This document shows, in pieces, positions 19,145 to 29,544 of a stretch of 64,000 nucleotides of DNA. The position numbers were made by a program, and so were the translations under genes. Position 1 is the stretch's first letter; the number at the start of each line of letters is the position of its first letter. This DNA comes from Dyadobacter sp. CY345 (lineage in GTDB: Bacteria > Bacteroidota > Bacteroidia > Cytophagales > Spirosomataceae), in the NCBI RefSeq assembly GCF_021502725.1, contig NZ_JAKFFS010000001.1:434001-498000 (forward strand). Reading direction: 5' to 3'. The notes beneath the pieces were generated by a model. That model worked only from the letters and a program-made list of their open reading frames with translations, was not told the DNA's origin and did not search any database.

Positions 19145-19453
19145 TGGCTGTTGGCTATTAGGTTTTAGCAATTAGTTTGGTTGATTAACATTTAAATTAT
19201 CCATCCTAAAATATACTGAAACCGTCTTGTGTTTATTCACGAGACGGTTTCTTCGTTTCTTGTAAATCAGAGTTAAATAGTGAGCAAGTACAACGGGAGA
19301 AGTTTTTTATTTTGCCTTAAACCAGATTAAAGAAAATCGTGTTTCTATTTTGGACATAAATCCGGTCAGCTGGATTCTTTGGTTTTGAAAAGTATATTCT
19401 CGTAATTCGGACTGGATTTTTATCAATCAACAAAAAGCCAATTATTCACCATA
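19145..19453. other. 309-base intergenic region: repeat fragment and terminator
   Basis: A GGCTGTTGGC/TTAGGTTTTAGC low-complexity fragment lies at 19145-19190; its 12-mer at 19158-19169 recurs exactly at 60845-60856. The terminator 19218-19251 follows. The rest, up to nadA, shows no gene and no exact TAnnTTTG element. Confidence 0.6.
19218..19251 (+). terminator. Terminator after phosphate transporter
   Basis: A 14-bp stem (19218-19231 with 19238-19251, one mismatch or G-U) followed by a pyrimidine-rich, T-rich stretch. Confidence 0.75.
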
Positions 19454-20449
19454 ATGACAACCATTGAAGAGCAAGTAGCGCGTTACGGTTTTGTTACTGA
19501 AGCGATCGCAGAAGATATTGATTTGATTGCTGAAATTAACCGATTGAAAAAGGAGAAAAATGCGGTCATTCTTGCACATTATTACGTAGATGCAGAAATT
19601 CAGGATTTGGCAGATTATATCGGTGACAGTTTAGGTTTATCACAACAGGCTGCCGCAACAGAAGCGGATATGATCATTTTCTGTGGCGTACACTTCATGG
19701 GTGAAACCGCCAAAATATTGAGTCCGAACAAAAAAGTAGTTATCCCGGACCTAAATGCTGGTTGTTCGCTCGCTGACTCAGCTCCTGCTGATAAGTTCGC
19801 TGAATTTAAAGCACAATATCCTGATCATATCGTAATCAGTTATATCAACTGTTCTGCTGAAATCAAGGCCCTTACTGATATTGTTTGTACTTCGTCCAAT
19901 GCTTTACAAATTGTAAACAGCCTGCCAAAAGACCAGAAAATTATTTTTGCCCCTGATGCAAATCTTGGAAGATATGTTTCTCAAAAAACAGGCCGGGATA
20001 TGGTTTTGTGGGATGGCGCATGTATTGTCCACATTGATATTTCCCGTGAAAAACTGGCTGAGCTTCGAAAAGAAAATCCGGATGCTTTGCTGATTGCTCA
20101 TCCGGAATGTAAGGAAGATATTTTGTTGCAATCAGACTTTGTAAGTTCCACAACAGGGCTTTTGAAGTTTGTTCAGGAATCTGATCATGATAAATTTATT
20201 GTGGCAACGGAAGCTGGGATTTTGCATAAAATGAAACAGGCCGTTCCGCATAAAAAACTGATCCCAGCACCTGGCTCCGATAACAATACCTGCGCTTGTT
20301 CAGAGTGTCCTTACATGAAAATGAATACGCTGGAAAAAGTTTACAACGCTTTGTATTACGAACAGCCGGAAATTTTTGTTCCTGAAGATATTCGTTTGAA
20401 AGCGTTTGAATCGGTGAACAGAATGCTGGAACTAAGTAAAGGAATCTGA
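19454..20449 (+). CDS. nadA: Quinolinate synthase (4Fe-4S)
   Basis: 331 residues. Condenses iminoaspartate with dihydroxyacetone phosphate to quinolinate in de novo NAD synthesis. Candidate cluster ligands are Cys77 (FCGVHFMGE), Cys190 (WDGACIVH) and one of Cys280-x-Cys282-x2-Cys285 (CACSECPYM). [20 protein letters not shown] is the usual N-terminal substrate segment. It is followed after 54 bases by nadB, its partner enzyme. The nadC gene is not in the window. Confidence 0.97.
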   Translation: MTTIEEQVARYGFVTEAIAEDIDLIAEINRLKKEKNAVILAHYYVDAEIQDLADYIGDSLGLSQQAAATEADMIIFCGVHFMGETAKILSPNKKVVIPDLNAGCSLADSAPADKFAEFKAQYPDHIVISYINCSAEIKALTDIVCTSSNALQIVNSLPKDQKIIFAPDANLGRYVSQKTGRDMVLWDGACIVHIDISREKLAELRKENPDALLIAHPECKEDILLQSDFVSSTTGLLKFVQESDHDKFIVATEAGILHKMKQAVPHKKLIPAPGSDNNTCACSECPYMKMNTLEKVYNALYYEQPEIFVPEDIRLKAFESVNRMLELSKGI

Positions 20450-20503
20450 TTTCTTGCTTATACCTTTTCATTTAAATTAGTGAAATACGTTTATTAATAA
20501 CTT

Positions 20504-22084
20504 ATGCCTCAGTTTGATTTCCTGATCGTCGGTTCCGGTATTGCCGGACTCAGTTATGCTGCAAAACTGGCACGACACTTTGAAAATACCCAGGAACCTG
20601 TTTCCATTGCAGTAATTACGAAAGTGCAAGCCGACGAAACCAACACGAAATATGCACAGGGTGGGATAGCCGTCGTTTGGGATAAATCAGATTCTTTTGA
20701 AAAACATATTCATGATACCATGGATGCGGGAGACGGTATCAATAAACCGGATATTGTTGAAATTGTTGTCAAAGAAGCACCTGAGCGTATTCAGGAGTTA
20801 ATTGACTATGGAACCCGTTTTGACAAAGAACCGGAAGGGAACTATGATCTTGCCAAAGAAGGCGGCCATTCGGATAACCGCATTTTGCATTTCAAAGATA
20901 TTACCGGGGCAGAAATAGAGCGGGCTTTACTGGAAGAAGTAAAACGGCATAAGAACATTGAAATTTTCACGCATTATTATGCCGTTGAACTTATCACACA
21001 GCATCATTTGGGTGAAACTGTTTACCGCTATCGGGAAGATATCAAATGTTTTGGAGCTTATGTTCTGAACCGTGTTTCAGGAAAGGTTGAGAAGTTTCTC
21101 GCGAAAACAACAATGCTGGCAACGGGCGGAATTGGTAATATTTATCAAAGCACCACCAATCCAACGATTGCGACCGGCGACGGCATCGCGATGGCCTATC
21201 GTGCCAAGGGAATTTGTGATAATATGGAATTTATCCAGTTTCATCCGACAAGTTTTTACCTTCCCGGGAAAAAACCTTCGTTCCTTATTTCTGAGGCAGT
21301 TCGCGGTTTTGGAGGTATTTTGAAACGTGCGGACGGAAGTACGTTCATGGAACTCTATGACGACCGGCTTTCACTCGCGCCGCGTGATATTGTCGCGCGA
21401 GCCATTGACTCGGAAATGAAGAAGAATGGCGTTGATCACGTTTATCTGGATGTGCGCCATTGCGACTATGAAAAATTCCTTGAACATTTTCCGAATATAA
21501 CGCAGTATTGCCTCGACGCAGGTGTTGATGTGAGAACGCAAATGATACCTGTTGTCCCGGCCCAGCATTATATGTGTGGTGGAATTCGTGTGAGCGAGTG
21601 GGGGAGAACAAATATTAATTTTCTGTATGCAGTTGGAGAATGTGCCTGTACAGGTTTACACGGAGCAAATCGTCTGGCGTCAAATTCTTTGTTAGAGGCA
21701 GTCGTATTTGGGCATAGAGCCTATGAAAGTACGCTGGAAGGTTTTGACAAGGCGGTCATCCCGGACAATATTCCCGAGTGGGATGATTCAGGTACGACAC
21801 ATCCGGAAGAAAATGTTTTGGTGACGGAAATGACTCGTGAGTTAAACAGTATTATGTCGAATTACGTGGGTATCGTTCGTACAGACCGCCGTATGAAACG
21901 TGCTTACGATCGCTTGGAATTGCTGCATGATGAGCATGAAGAACTATACCGCCAGTCGAAGGTATCCGTTGCCATTTGTGAACTTAGGAATATGATTTCT
22001 GTTTCTTATCTGATCATCAAAATGGCGATGGCAAGACGAGAAAATATTGGATTGCATTTTAATGCGGATCATGTGAAAGGTTGA
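20504..22084 (+). CDS. nadB: L-aspartate oxidase
   Basis: 526 residues. FAD enzyme that makes iminoaspartate for NadA. FAD Rossmann motif GSGIAG at 10-15; KYAQGGIAVVW; HSDNRILHFKDITGAEIERAL around the substrate site; MCGGIRVSEWGRT and GECACTGLHGANRLASNSLLEAVVFG in the second FAD-contact region; C-terminal helical domain. Full length. Forms an operon with nadA. A terminator follows at 22182. Confidence 0.97.
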   Translation: MPQFDFLIVGSGIAGLSYAAKLARHFENTQEPVSIAVITKVQADETNTKYAQGGIAVVWDKSDSFEKHIHDTMDAGDGINKPDIVEIVVKEAPERIQELIDYGTRFDKEPEGNYDLAKEGGHSDNRILHFKDITGAEIERALLEEVKRHKNIEIFTHYYAVELITQHHLGETVYRYREDIKCFGAYVLNRVSGKVEKFLAKTTMLATGGIGNIYQSTTNPTIATGDGIAMAYRAKGICDNMEFIQFHPTSFYLPGKKPSFLISEAVRGFGGILKRADGSTFMELYDDRLSLAPRDIVARAIDSEMKKNGVDHVYLDVRHCDYEKFLEHFPNITQYCLDAGVDVRTQMIPVVPAQHYMCGGIRVSEWGRTNINFLYAVGECACTGLHGANRLASNSLLEAVVFGHRAYESTLEGFDKAVIPDNIPEWDDSGTTHPEENVLVTEMTRELNSIMSNYVGIVRTDRRMKRAYDRLELLHDEHEELYRQSKVSVAICELRNMISVSYLIIKMAMARRENIGLHFNADHVKG

Positions 22085-22181
22085 TTTGGTGAAATTTGCC
22101 AAAAAAAGGCGAAGACTTTCATCGACTAATAATAGTAACCTGTCGTTTCTACCTTCGTTTTTCTTGATCAACCAAATTAGT

Positions 22182-22209
22182 AACCCAAGGTTTCAACCTT
22201 GGGTTTTTT
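22182..22209 (+). terminator. Terminator after nadB
   Basis: A 10-bp stem (aacccaaggt / accttgggtt) with a 4-base loop, then TTTT. Confidence 0.75.
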
Positions 22210-22275
22210 CATGCCGAAATTTGTCAGTCGTTGGCCGTCGCGTATTATTCCGATCAAAGCAATAAACTGAATATA

Positions 22276-23637
22276 TTATTTCGCAGCCGCCGCGACAGCT
22301 TTACCCGATTTCCTTGTAATCACCTTATTCAAAACATTTGCCCCGATTTTCTCTCCTAGATGCGTTCCTTCTTCAACGCCATCACGGTAATGAATTCCAC
22401 CGTATACGCGGCTGATGGATGCATCCCAATACGCATCTTTAAACGACTTGAACGATTTTACACCATGTCCGTATTTTTTTTCAGTCGTATCAGTGAACGC
22501 GACATTATCACCAATCAGCTTTGTCAACACAGTTCCGCAAGCAGCTGAAATCGTGCTGTGTCCGCTAACATATTCCGGGAAGGCAGGCGTTTCAAGGAAC
22601 GGACGCCAGTTTGGATCCCAATTGTTGTTGATTACAGTTTCAGGACGAATCCGTACGGTTCGGTATTTTTCATCCCAGCAAGATACGAAAGCGTCAAACA
22701 AGGATAACGCCCCCAAAGTATACACTTCATTGACTTCCATCAGGTTCAGTTTTTTTTCAGAAGTAACATTTTTGATAATCGCGAGCCAATGGCCGGCTGG
22801 TGTCATCTTTTTGTTTGCAAACATGGCATGGCCAACCACGTTGGTTACAAATGCATTATCATCCCAAAAGTATGCAGTAGCTTTCTGTTCCTCGGTGAGA
22901 TTTTTACCCATCTCATACACTTCCATCGTCAGTTTCATAAACGGACTATTCTTGTTTAAATCATATTTTGCCGGAGGGGGACATCTGAACTGCGTCACGG
23001 AATCCAGAGAGAAAGTCCTGACCGTATTCCACATCGGTTCACATGCGTCTGCATATGCGGGCGGCGTAGGGACCCATGTGCCTGGTTCATTTGTAACTGT
23101 ATACCTAAATCCGCGTATTTCTTTATAATGATCCTTCGATGCATGCGCCAGAACATGTTTAGCGACGGTGTCACCATAGGCTATCGATCGTTCATAAACG
23201 TCGTCCGGAATACCCATCTCTTCATACTTTTTAAACAGATTTTTCTCATAGCCATCCCACAGATCGCCAGAAAATGTCAGTGTTCGGCCAACCACAGTAA
23301 ACGCCTTTATACTGGCAAGCGGGAAACAATATTCCACGCCGGTATCTGGTTTTGGAGGAAGCGTGAACTTGTTTATCTGGCCTGCCAGTGATTGAAAATC
23401 CTTATGTCCTGGTACCATTGCTTCGTATGCAGCTAGAAAAGAGTAACTGTAAATTCTCGCAGCAACAGGCGGTTTGAATATATCGTGGATAATCACATCC
23501 GTCAACTGCGTAGTTGTTTCATGAAAGAGTTTTGGATCCGATGCTTTTGCATTATATTCTTCCGGAGACGACGTTTTCTGGCAGGAAAGGAATGAAGCAA
23601 ATAATAATATTGGCAGACTTGATTTTATGAATTTCAT
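22276..23637 (-). CDS. Vanadium-dependent haloperoxidase-like lipoprotein (PAP2 superfamily)
   Basis: 453 residues with lipobox Cys19 (FASFLSCQK). The vanadate-binding set is complete: K-x6-RP in WDEKYRTVRIRP (about 323-331), SGH in PEYVSGHS (about 358), and SR-x5-H-x2-D in SRVYGGIHYRD (about 409-419). Enzymes of this family use H2O2 to oxidise halides, while related PAP2 proteins are phosphatases; the motif spacing favours the haloperoxidase branch. It is divergent from the SusCD operon at 24333. A paralogue closes that operon at 32940. Whether it is truly a haloperoxidase is inferred. Confidence 0.88.
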   Translation of the reverse strand: MKFIKSSLPILLFASFLSCQKTSSPEEYNAKASDPKLFHETTTQLTDVIIHDIFKPPVAARIYSYSFLAAYEAMVPGHKDFQSLAGQINKFTLPPKPDTGVEYCFPLASIKAFTVVGRTLTFSGDLWDGYEKNLFKKYEEMGIPDDVYERSIAYGDTVAKHVLAHASKDHYKEIRGFRYTVTNEPGTWVPTPPAYADACEPMWNTVRTFSLDSVTQFRCPPPAKYDLNKNSPFMKLTMEVYEMGKNLTEEQKATAYFWDDNAFVTNVVGHAMFANKKMTPAGHWLAIIKNVTSEKKLNLMEVNEVYTLGALSLFDAFVSCWDEKYRTVRIRPETVINNNWDPNWRPFLETPAFPEYVSGHSTISAACGTVLTKLIGDNVAFTDTTEKKYGHGVKSFKSFKDAYWDASISRVYGGIHYRDGVEEGTHLGEKIGANVLNKVITRKSGKAVAAAAK

Positions 23638-24332
23638 TTTATTTATAGTAGGGAAAGCAAATTTCTCTGGCGTGTTTAGCGTGTTAAATAGAAGCCTATA
23701 TTTTGCACGAATATAGCTAAGATATCTTCAAAAATATTTAATAGTTTAGAGAATAAAGATAATAAATGATTGGAATTATATTATATTCTTTTTCGCTGAT
23801 TTTGAATAGCAACTGTTCTTCTGCTCGCTCCGGGATATAGAACTCGTCAGATATCCCTCTAATTATTCTAAGTTTTATTTGATCTGTTTAGTCAAAAATC
23901 ACAACATTATTGCAAAAATACAGCTGATATTTTTGTTATTTTTTAAGAATGCATATTGATATAAGAAGAACGCTTTTTTTTGTGAAGTATTTAATATCTT
24001 TTTGTACATCCTTATGAGTAGAAGCGGTCATTTGGTACTTATTTTATATGATAATGTAGTTTGTGAATTTAATTGTGTTTCAATAACACAACAAACCCTA
24101 GCGACCTTAAAGTTATTGTTAATTTATTTGCACGTATAATTACATTCTTAACCAAAAACAACGATGAATTTGGAACATAAATTTACTTATCTGTAAGACG
24201 CAATCTATTTGCTTCGTAGGTCAGGCTCTCGGTAGCGAGACTTTCATAACGCCTCCGTTACGTGTTCAAGCACGGAAGTTCGGTTCTAACTTTTTACCTA
24301 TTTTTTATTTATCAATTTCTATTTATTAATCT
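23638..24332. other. 695-base AT-rich divergent intergenic region
   Basis: Separates the haloperoxidase gene (minus) and the SusC gene (plus). Very AT-rich, with no credible gene. It must hold both promoters, but I find no exact TAnnTTTG element for either. The last 110 bases carry a structured leader (separate entry). Confidence 0.6.
24227..24274 (+). promoter_or_regulatory. Three tandem small hairpins in the susC leader
   Basis: Consecutive hairpins: tctcg-gtag-cgaga (24227-24240), taacg-cctc-cgtta (24247-24260) and cgtg-ttcaag-cacg (24261-24274), 59 bases before the SusC start. This GC-rich island in AT-rich DNA looks like a structured 5' leader. No known riboswitch class is recognised. 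Confidence 0.45.
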
Positions 24333-27300
24333 ATGAGAATTTCTACTCGATGGACATGTCGTGAAACAGCGCGGTATGCTCTTTCTCTCTTTCTGATTCT
24401 CGTTACAGTGGTAGGTGCTTTTGCCCAAAATACTGTAAAGGGTAGTGTAAAGGACGAACAGGGCCAGGGATTACCTGGCGTAAGCGTGGTTGTAAAAGGC
24501 ACAACCGCTGGAACGGTTACAGACAATGATGGTGCTTACACCGTAAATACACCATCGAACGCGACTTTGGTATTTTCATTTATTGGCTATCTGACGCAGG
24601 AAACTGAGGTAGGCAATAAGTCAAATATTGACATTACCTTGAAGAATGATACTAAGGCTTTGGAAGAAGTTGTAGTAGTTGGTTACGGTACTGCCAAAAA
24701 AGCAACATTAACAGGTTCGGTCGTTGCTGTTAAAGGTACGGAACTAGAAAAAGCTCCTTCCGCTAACCTTTCCAACACTTTGGGCGGACGACTGCCTGGT
24801 GTTTCAACTGTTCAGGCAAGTGGTGAGCCTGGTTATGACGGTTCTGCTATTCGTATTCGTGGTACCAACTCTTTGGGTAACAGTAATGCTTTGATCGTTG
24901 TGGATGGTGTACCTAACCGTAGCGGTGGTTTGGATCGTTTGAATCCTGCAGATATCGAAAGTATTTCAGTTTTGAAAGATGCTGCCGCAGCGATCTATGG
25001 ATCTCGTGCAGGTAATGGTGTAATTTTGATTACTACAAAACGTGGTAAATCAGGTAAACCGCAGTTGTCTTATGATATGAACATTGGTATGGGGCAGCCT
25101 GCTATTTTACCAAAGATGTCTAGCGCAGCCGAGTACGCAACAATCCGTAATGAACTTCAAATTTATGATAACCTGCCTTCCGGACAGTGGAATGGGGCTT
25201 TGCAAGGTTTCAATACAGCTGGTAACTATACAAGAACTGACACGAAGGATGTTTTAACTGCAACTTTTCAGCCTGATGATATTCAAAAATTCCGTGATGG
25301 GAGCGACCCGTTACTCCACCCGAACACCGATTGGTATGGAGAAGTAATCCGTAAATGGTCTCCTCAACAGCGCCATAACGTTCAGTTGATGGGAGGTAGT
25401 GAAAATATTAATTACCTGGCTTCACTTGGTTACATTAACCAGGATGGGAACTATGTTAATTCGGCAACGGGATACAAGCAATATGATATGCGTCTCAATC
25501 TGGATACAAAAATTAACAAGTATCTAAAAGCCAAAATTGGCATGGCATTGCGCGAAGAGTTCCGTCAGTTCCCTAACGGTGGTGGTGCAGGTGATATTTT
25601 TCGTATGCTAATGCGTGGAAAACCTACTGAGATTGCTGTTTGGCCTGACGGAAGACCTGGTCCTGATATTGAAAATGGACAAAATCCTGCTCTTATTACA
25701 ACTAACCAAACAGGATATAACAATGACAAACGTGACTACATTCAAACGAATGGTACCCTTGAATTTGACGTTCCTGGCGTACCTGGTCTGAAAGTGGTTG
25801 GTATGGCGGCGATAGATAAAATGATGCGTCGTCAGAAATCATTTCAAAAGCCTTGGACACTTTATTATTGGGATAAAAAAACATTTGAACCAGATGGTAG
25901 TCCATTCTTGACTGGGGCGGTACGTTCAACTTTTAGTGATCCACGTTTGACTGAAAGCTCCTCGCAGGAATTGTCTGTTCAGTTAACTGGACAGGTTTCT
26001 TATGAAAAATCTATCGGAGCACATAATTTTAATGTAATGGGAGGTATCCAGCGGGAGAAGGTTGATGCAGATGGATTCTTCGCTTATCGCAGATACTTTA
26101 TTTCACCGGTAGTAGATCAGCTTTTTGCCGGTGGTACCCCTGAGCAAAACATTGACAACTTTGACCTTTACACCAGGGCTCGACTAAGTTATTTTGGACG
26201 TGCAGGTTACAACTATAAAGAGAAATATCTTGCCGAATTTTTGTGGCGTGTAGATGGCTCTTATATTTTTCCTAAACAAGGGCGTTTCGGCTTTTTTCCA
26301 GGTGTGTCAGCAGGATGGCGTATCTCTGAGGAAGGTTTCTGGAAAGATAAAATTACTTTCTTGAACAATGTAAAACTTCGCGGATCATGGGGACAAATGG
26401 GTGCTGAGCCTTATTTCCTTGGAACTGAAACATTGGCGGAATATCAGTACCTTTCAACAATGGGCTTTGGCCAATATGTTATCAGTGATCAGGTTGTGAA
26501 AACATTGTCAGAAACACGTGTTGCCAATGGAGAGTTTACCTGGGAAGTGGCTAACAACTCGAACTTTGGTATTGAAGGAACACTTTTGAATGATAAACTG
26601 GCTTTTGAATTTGATTATTTTGTTAATAACCGTTCAAGAATCTTGATTCCAAAAATTGGTTCTACACCTTCAAGCGCAGGTATAGATGGCAAGTTACCAC
26701 CTCAAAACTTAGGTAAACTACAAAACAAAGGATGGGAATTTAAGGTAAGCTATGATGGTAACATCAATGACCTTACTTACTCTGTTAGTGTAAATGGAGG
26801 GTATGCTAAAAACCAGATTAAGTATTGGGATGAAACACCAGGGGCTCCTTCTTATCAGAGAACAACTGGTATGCCATATCAATCATTCCTGGTTTATCAA
26901 TTTGACGGTTCGTTCAAGGATCAGGCAGAGATCGATGCAAACCCTATTGACTACAGTGAAATTGCAGGAACGCTTTTGCCAGGAGATATGAAATTCAAAG
27001 ATGTTGGTGGGCCTGAAGGAATTCCAGATGGTAAAATTACTGCTGATGATAGATTGAGGACTGAAAAAGTTCAGCGTCCGTGGTTTACGGGTGGTGCTTC
27101 AATTAATTTAGGCTACAAGGCATTTGACTTGTCTATTTTAATGCAAGGTGCAGCTGGTGGTCTTCAGTTAGTTGGCCTAACAGAATCGGGTGACATTGGT
27201 AACTATCTTAAATATGATTTTGATCATCGCTGGACGATCGACAATCCTGATACAAGATATCCTCGTTTGACTAATAGAGGCAACAGGTATTATACTAACA

Positions 27301-27557
27301 CAGGGCAGGCTGGCTTCAACAATTATTTCCTTAAAAGCAACAATTACTTGCGTGTTAAGAATATTGAGTTGGGTTACAATCTTCCTTCCGAAGTGGGTTC
27401 TAAACTTGGATTAAGCAAGTTCAGACTTTACGTTAACGCGCTGAACCTTATGACATTCTCGAAAATTAAAATTTGGGATCCGGAATCGACAAGTACAAGT
27501 GGACAGTACTATCCACAATCTAGAATTATCAATGCAGGTTTACGTGTAGCTTTTTAA
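24333..27557 (+). CDS. SusC-like TonB-dependent outer-membrane receptor
   Basis: 1074 residues. Signal peptide (about 1-32), CarboxypepD_reg-like domain (about 35-108), EEVVVVGYG at about 110, plug (IRIRGTNSLGNSNALIVVDGV), then the barrel. Unlike the receptor at 4291 it lacks an STN domain, so it should not signal to a FecR/sigma pair. Its stop overlaps the SusD start by one base (TAATG). First gene of an operon with SusD, then FG-GAP and haloperoxidase genes downstream of an internal terminator-like hairpin. Confidence 0.95.
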   Translation: MRISTRWTCRETARYALSLFLILVTVVGAFAQNTVKGSVKDEQGQGLPGVSVVVKGTTAGTVTDNDGAYTVNTPSNATLVFSFIGYLTQETEVGNKSNIDITLKNDTKALEEVVVVGYGTAKKATLTGSVVAVKGTELEKAPSANLSNTLGGRLPGVSTVQASGEPGYDGSAIRIRGTNSLGNSNALIVVDGVPNRSGGLDRLNPADIESISVLKDAAAAIYGSRAGNGVILITTKRGKSGKPQLSYDMNIGMGQPAILPKMSSAAEYATIRNELQIYDNLPSGQWNGALQGFNTAGNYTRTDTKDVLTATFQPDDIQKFRDGSDPLLHPNTDWYGEVIRKWSPQQRHNVQLMGGSENINYLASLGYINQDGNYVNSATGYKQYDMRLNLDTKINKYLKAKIGMALREEFRQFPNGGGAGDIFRMLMRGKPTEIAVWPDGRPGPDIENGQNPALITTNQTGYNNDKRDYIQTNGTLEFDVPGVPGLKVVGMAAIDKMMRRQKSFQKPWTLYYWDKKTFEPDGSPFLTGAVRSTFSDPRLTESSSQELSVQLTGQVSYEKSIGAHNFNVMGGIQREKVDADGFFAYRRYFISPVVDQLFAGGTPEQNIDNFDLYTRARLSYFGRAGYNYKEKYLAEFLWRVDGSYIFPKQGRFGFFPGVSAGWRISEEGFWKDKITFLNNVKLRGSWGQMGAEPYFLGTETLAEYQYLSTMGFGQYVISDQVVKTLSETRVANGEFTWEVANNSNFGIEGTLLNDKLAFEFDYFVNNRSRILIPKIGSTPSSAGIDGKLPPQNLGKLQNKGWEFKVSYDGNINDLTYSVSVNGGYAKNQIKYWDETPGAPSYQRTTGMPYQSFLVYQFDGSFKDQAEIDANPIDYSEIAGTLLPGDMKFKDVGGPEGIPDGKITADDRLRTEKVQRPWFTGGASINLGYKAFDLSILMQGAAGGLQLVGLTESGDIGNYLKYDFDHRWTIDNPDTRYPRLTNRGNRYYTNTGQAGFNNYFLKSNNYLRVKNIELGYNLPSEVGSKLGLSKFRLYVNALNLMTFSKIKIWDPESTSTSGQYYPQSRIINAGLRVAF

Positions 27558-29449
27558 TGAAAATTAATATGAAATTCAATTATAAAAATCTAGTTGTCAT
27601 TGCGTTACTGGCTGCCGGCGGAGTGTCATCGTGTAAGACTGACTTCCTGGACGTAGAGCCAATAACTGAAATTGCGAGTGATCGGGTCTGGGAAGACGGA
27701 GCTCTTTCTGAGGCATTTGTTACCGGCATTTACGCAGGCCTTCAGCAGGGAGGATTTGCCGAGCAAATGTTAGCTTCCCTTACAGATGAAGCAGTATTTA
27801 CTCATACCGGGCGTAACATCAATACGATTAATGAGGGGAGTTTAAGTCCTTCAAATCTGGGCTGGGAAGACAATACCTATGCCTGGAGCCCTATGTATAC
27901 ACGTATTCGCGCTACTAATCTTGCGATCGAAAAGTTGGCGACAGCAACGTTTACTAATGAAACGCTTAAAAGCCGTTTACAAGGGGAAGCATACTTTTTG
28001 AGAGCATATTACTACCAGCAATTGGTTCGTTATTACGGTGCAGTACCATTGATCAAAAAGACTTACGCGCTGAACGAAGATTATTCTGTGTCTCGTAATA
28101 CTTATGAGGAATGCGTTAACTCTATTGTTAATGATTTGGACAGCGCAGCTTTGCTTTTGGACGGACAGGCGACTATAACTGGTCGTGCATCATTGACAGC
28201 TGCACTTGCTTTAAAATCACGAGTTTTGACCTATGCAGCAAGTGATTTGCATGATGTGCCGACTGCAAAAGCGAAATCTACATTGCTTGCAAGTTATCCA
28301 AATCCTGAATTTACAGGATATATTTCTGGTGATCGGACAGCTCGGTGGACTGCTGCGTTAAATGCCTCAAAAGCGGCATTGGATGCCAGCTCTGGAGGTT
28401 ATAAATTGAATCTTACTGAGCCAGTATCAGCTACGGAAGGGGAAGCGAACTACGTTGCGATGGCTATGGCAGGAGGCAGCGGAGACAAAAACATAGATCC
28501 GACAGCATCGACTGAGCTTATTTTTGGTCGTTATTTTACTCCGAGTTTAGCAGAAGGTGCACGTCAGACTGGGTTGAACAATGGCCCGAACGGATACCAC
28601 AACTGGGCTGGTAATACGCCTATTGGTAATCTTGTTGATGATTATGAAATGATGGACGGTACTAAATTTTCATGGACTAATCCAGTACATAAAGCTGCGC
28701 CATATACAAACCGCGATCCACGTTTTTATGCTACCGTATTATATGATGGAGCTGACTGGAAACCTCGCCCTTCTGATGTTATCGATCCTGCAAACCAAAT
28801 TCAAACAGGTGCTTATGACCTTTTGGATGATAAGAATGCTTTGTTTAACCGTAAGGGACTTGACACCAGAAGCAGTACTGTGGAAGACTGGAATGGTAGT
28901 CGTTCAGGATATTATATGCGTAAGTTCATTGATCCGAACCCGGCATTATATGATAATTCGGATCGTCAGAATATCCCATGGCCTTTTATTCGTGTAACCG
29001 AGGTTGTTTTCAACTACGTGGAAGCTAACATTGAATTAGGTAAAGAAGCCGAAGCACTTCTTTGGTTAAATAGAATCCGTTTCCGTGCTGGTATGCCTGC
29101 TTTAAAAGTAACAGGTGCTGCTTTGAAAGAGGCTTATCGTATGGAACGCCGAATCGAAATGGTATATGAAGAACAACGTTACCATGATGCACGTCGTTGG
29201 ATGATTGCACCAACTACACTGGGTGAAACCTTAATGTATATTAACGTTGTAGGTACTTTTAAACCCGGTCAGTCGATGAAGGAACCATATCGTTACAATC
29301 CTACGGTTTACAATTATACTTATACCCCTGTTGAGGAAAAATCTCACGAGAACCGTACTTGGGTAGATAAAATGTATTTCCGTCCATTTGGTCGTGATGA
29401 GATCAACAGAAATGCAAAACTTGTTCAGAACCCTGGTTATGAAAAATAG
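27557..29449 (+). CDS. SusD/RagB-family surface lipoprotein
   Basis: 630 residues, long for SusD. Lipobox Cys26 (GGVSSCKTD). The SusD fold is shown by GEAYFLRAYYYQQLVRYYGAVPL (about 148-170) and the C-terminal RVTEVVFNYVEANIELG and RRIEMVYEEQRYHDARRW. It starts within the SusC stop; a second ATG lies four codons in (27569). Partner of the receptor upstream; the extra length is in the middle insert. Ligand unknown. Confidence 0.94.
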   Translation: MKINMKFNYKNLVVIALLAAGGVSSCKTDFLDVEPITEIASDRVWEDGALSEAFVTGIYAGLQQGGFAEQMLASLTDEAVFTHTGRNINTINEGSLSPSNLGWEDNTYAWSPMYTRIRATNLAIEKLATATFTNETLKSRLQGEAYFLRAYYYQQLVRYYGAVPLIKKTYALNEDYSVSRNTYEECVNSIVNDLDSAALLLDGQATITGRASLTAALALKSRVLTYAASDLHDVPTAKAKSTLLASYPNPEFTGYISGDRTARWTAALNASKAALDASSGGYKLNLTEPVSATEGEANYVAMAMAGGSGDKNIDPTASTELIFGRYFTPSLAEGARQTGLNNGPNGYHNWAGNTPIGNLVDDYEMMDGTKFSWTNPVHKAAPYTNRDPRFYATVLYDGADWKPRPSDVIDPANQIQTGAYDLLDDKNALFNRKGLDTRSSTVEDWNGSRSGYYMRKFIDPNPALYDNSDRQNIPWPFIRVTEVVFNYVEANIELGKEAEALLWLNRIRFRAGMPALKVTGAALKEAYRMERRIEMVYEEQRYHDARRWMIAPTTLGETLMYINVVGTFKPGQSMKEPYRYNPTVYNYTYTPVEEKSHENRTWVDKMYFRPFGRDEINRNAKLVQNPGYEK

Positions 29450-29475
29450 TTAAGCATTGTTTATATTTATTACCT

Positions 29476-29517
29476 GAAACTATGCCTGCAATTTACGCAG
29501 GCATAGTTTCTTTTTTT
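29476..29517 (+). terminator. Terminator-like hairpin between SusD and the FG-GAP gene
   Basis: A perfect 14-bp stem (29476-29489 with 29497-29510), 7-base loop, then seven T residues. It lies inside an operon-like gene order, so it either separates two transcripts or attenuates the downstream genes. It also rules out the in-frame ATG at 29482 as the start of the next gene. Confidence 0.9.
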
Positions 29518-29544
29518 AATACATTCAAATTATCTGTTTCTATC

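Noticed and set aside
22415..23128. 237-codon frame antisense to the haloperoxidase gene
   Set aside because: The opposite strand holds a complete haloperoxidase with all site residues; the antisense frame shows no domain.
23638..24226. tRNA or small RNA gene in the long intergenic region
   Set aside because: No cloverleaf, CCA end or strong promoter/terminator pair could be found by eye.
29482..29544. Longer N terminus for the FG-GAP lipoprotein (ATG at 29482)
   Set aside because: The codons lie in a terminator hairpin and would bury the lipoprotein signal; the ATG at 29545 gives a proper lipobox protein.
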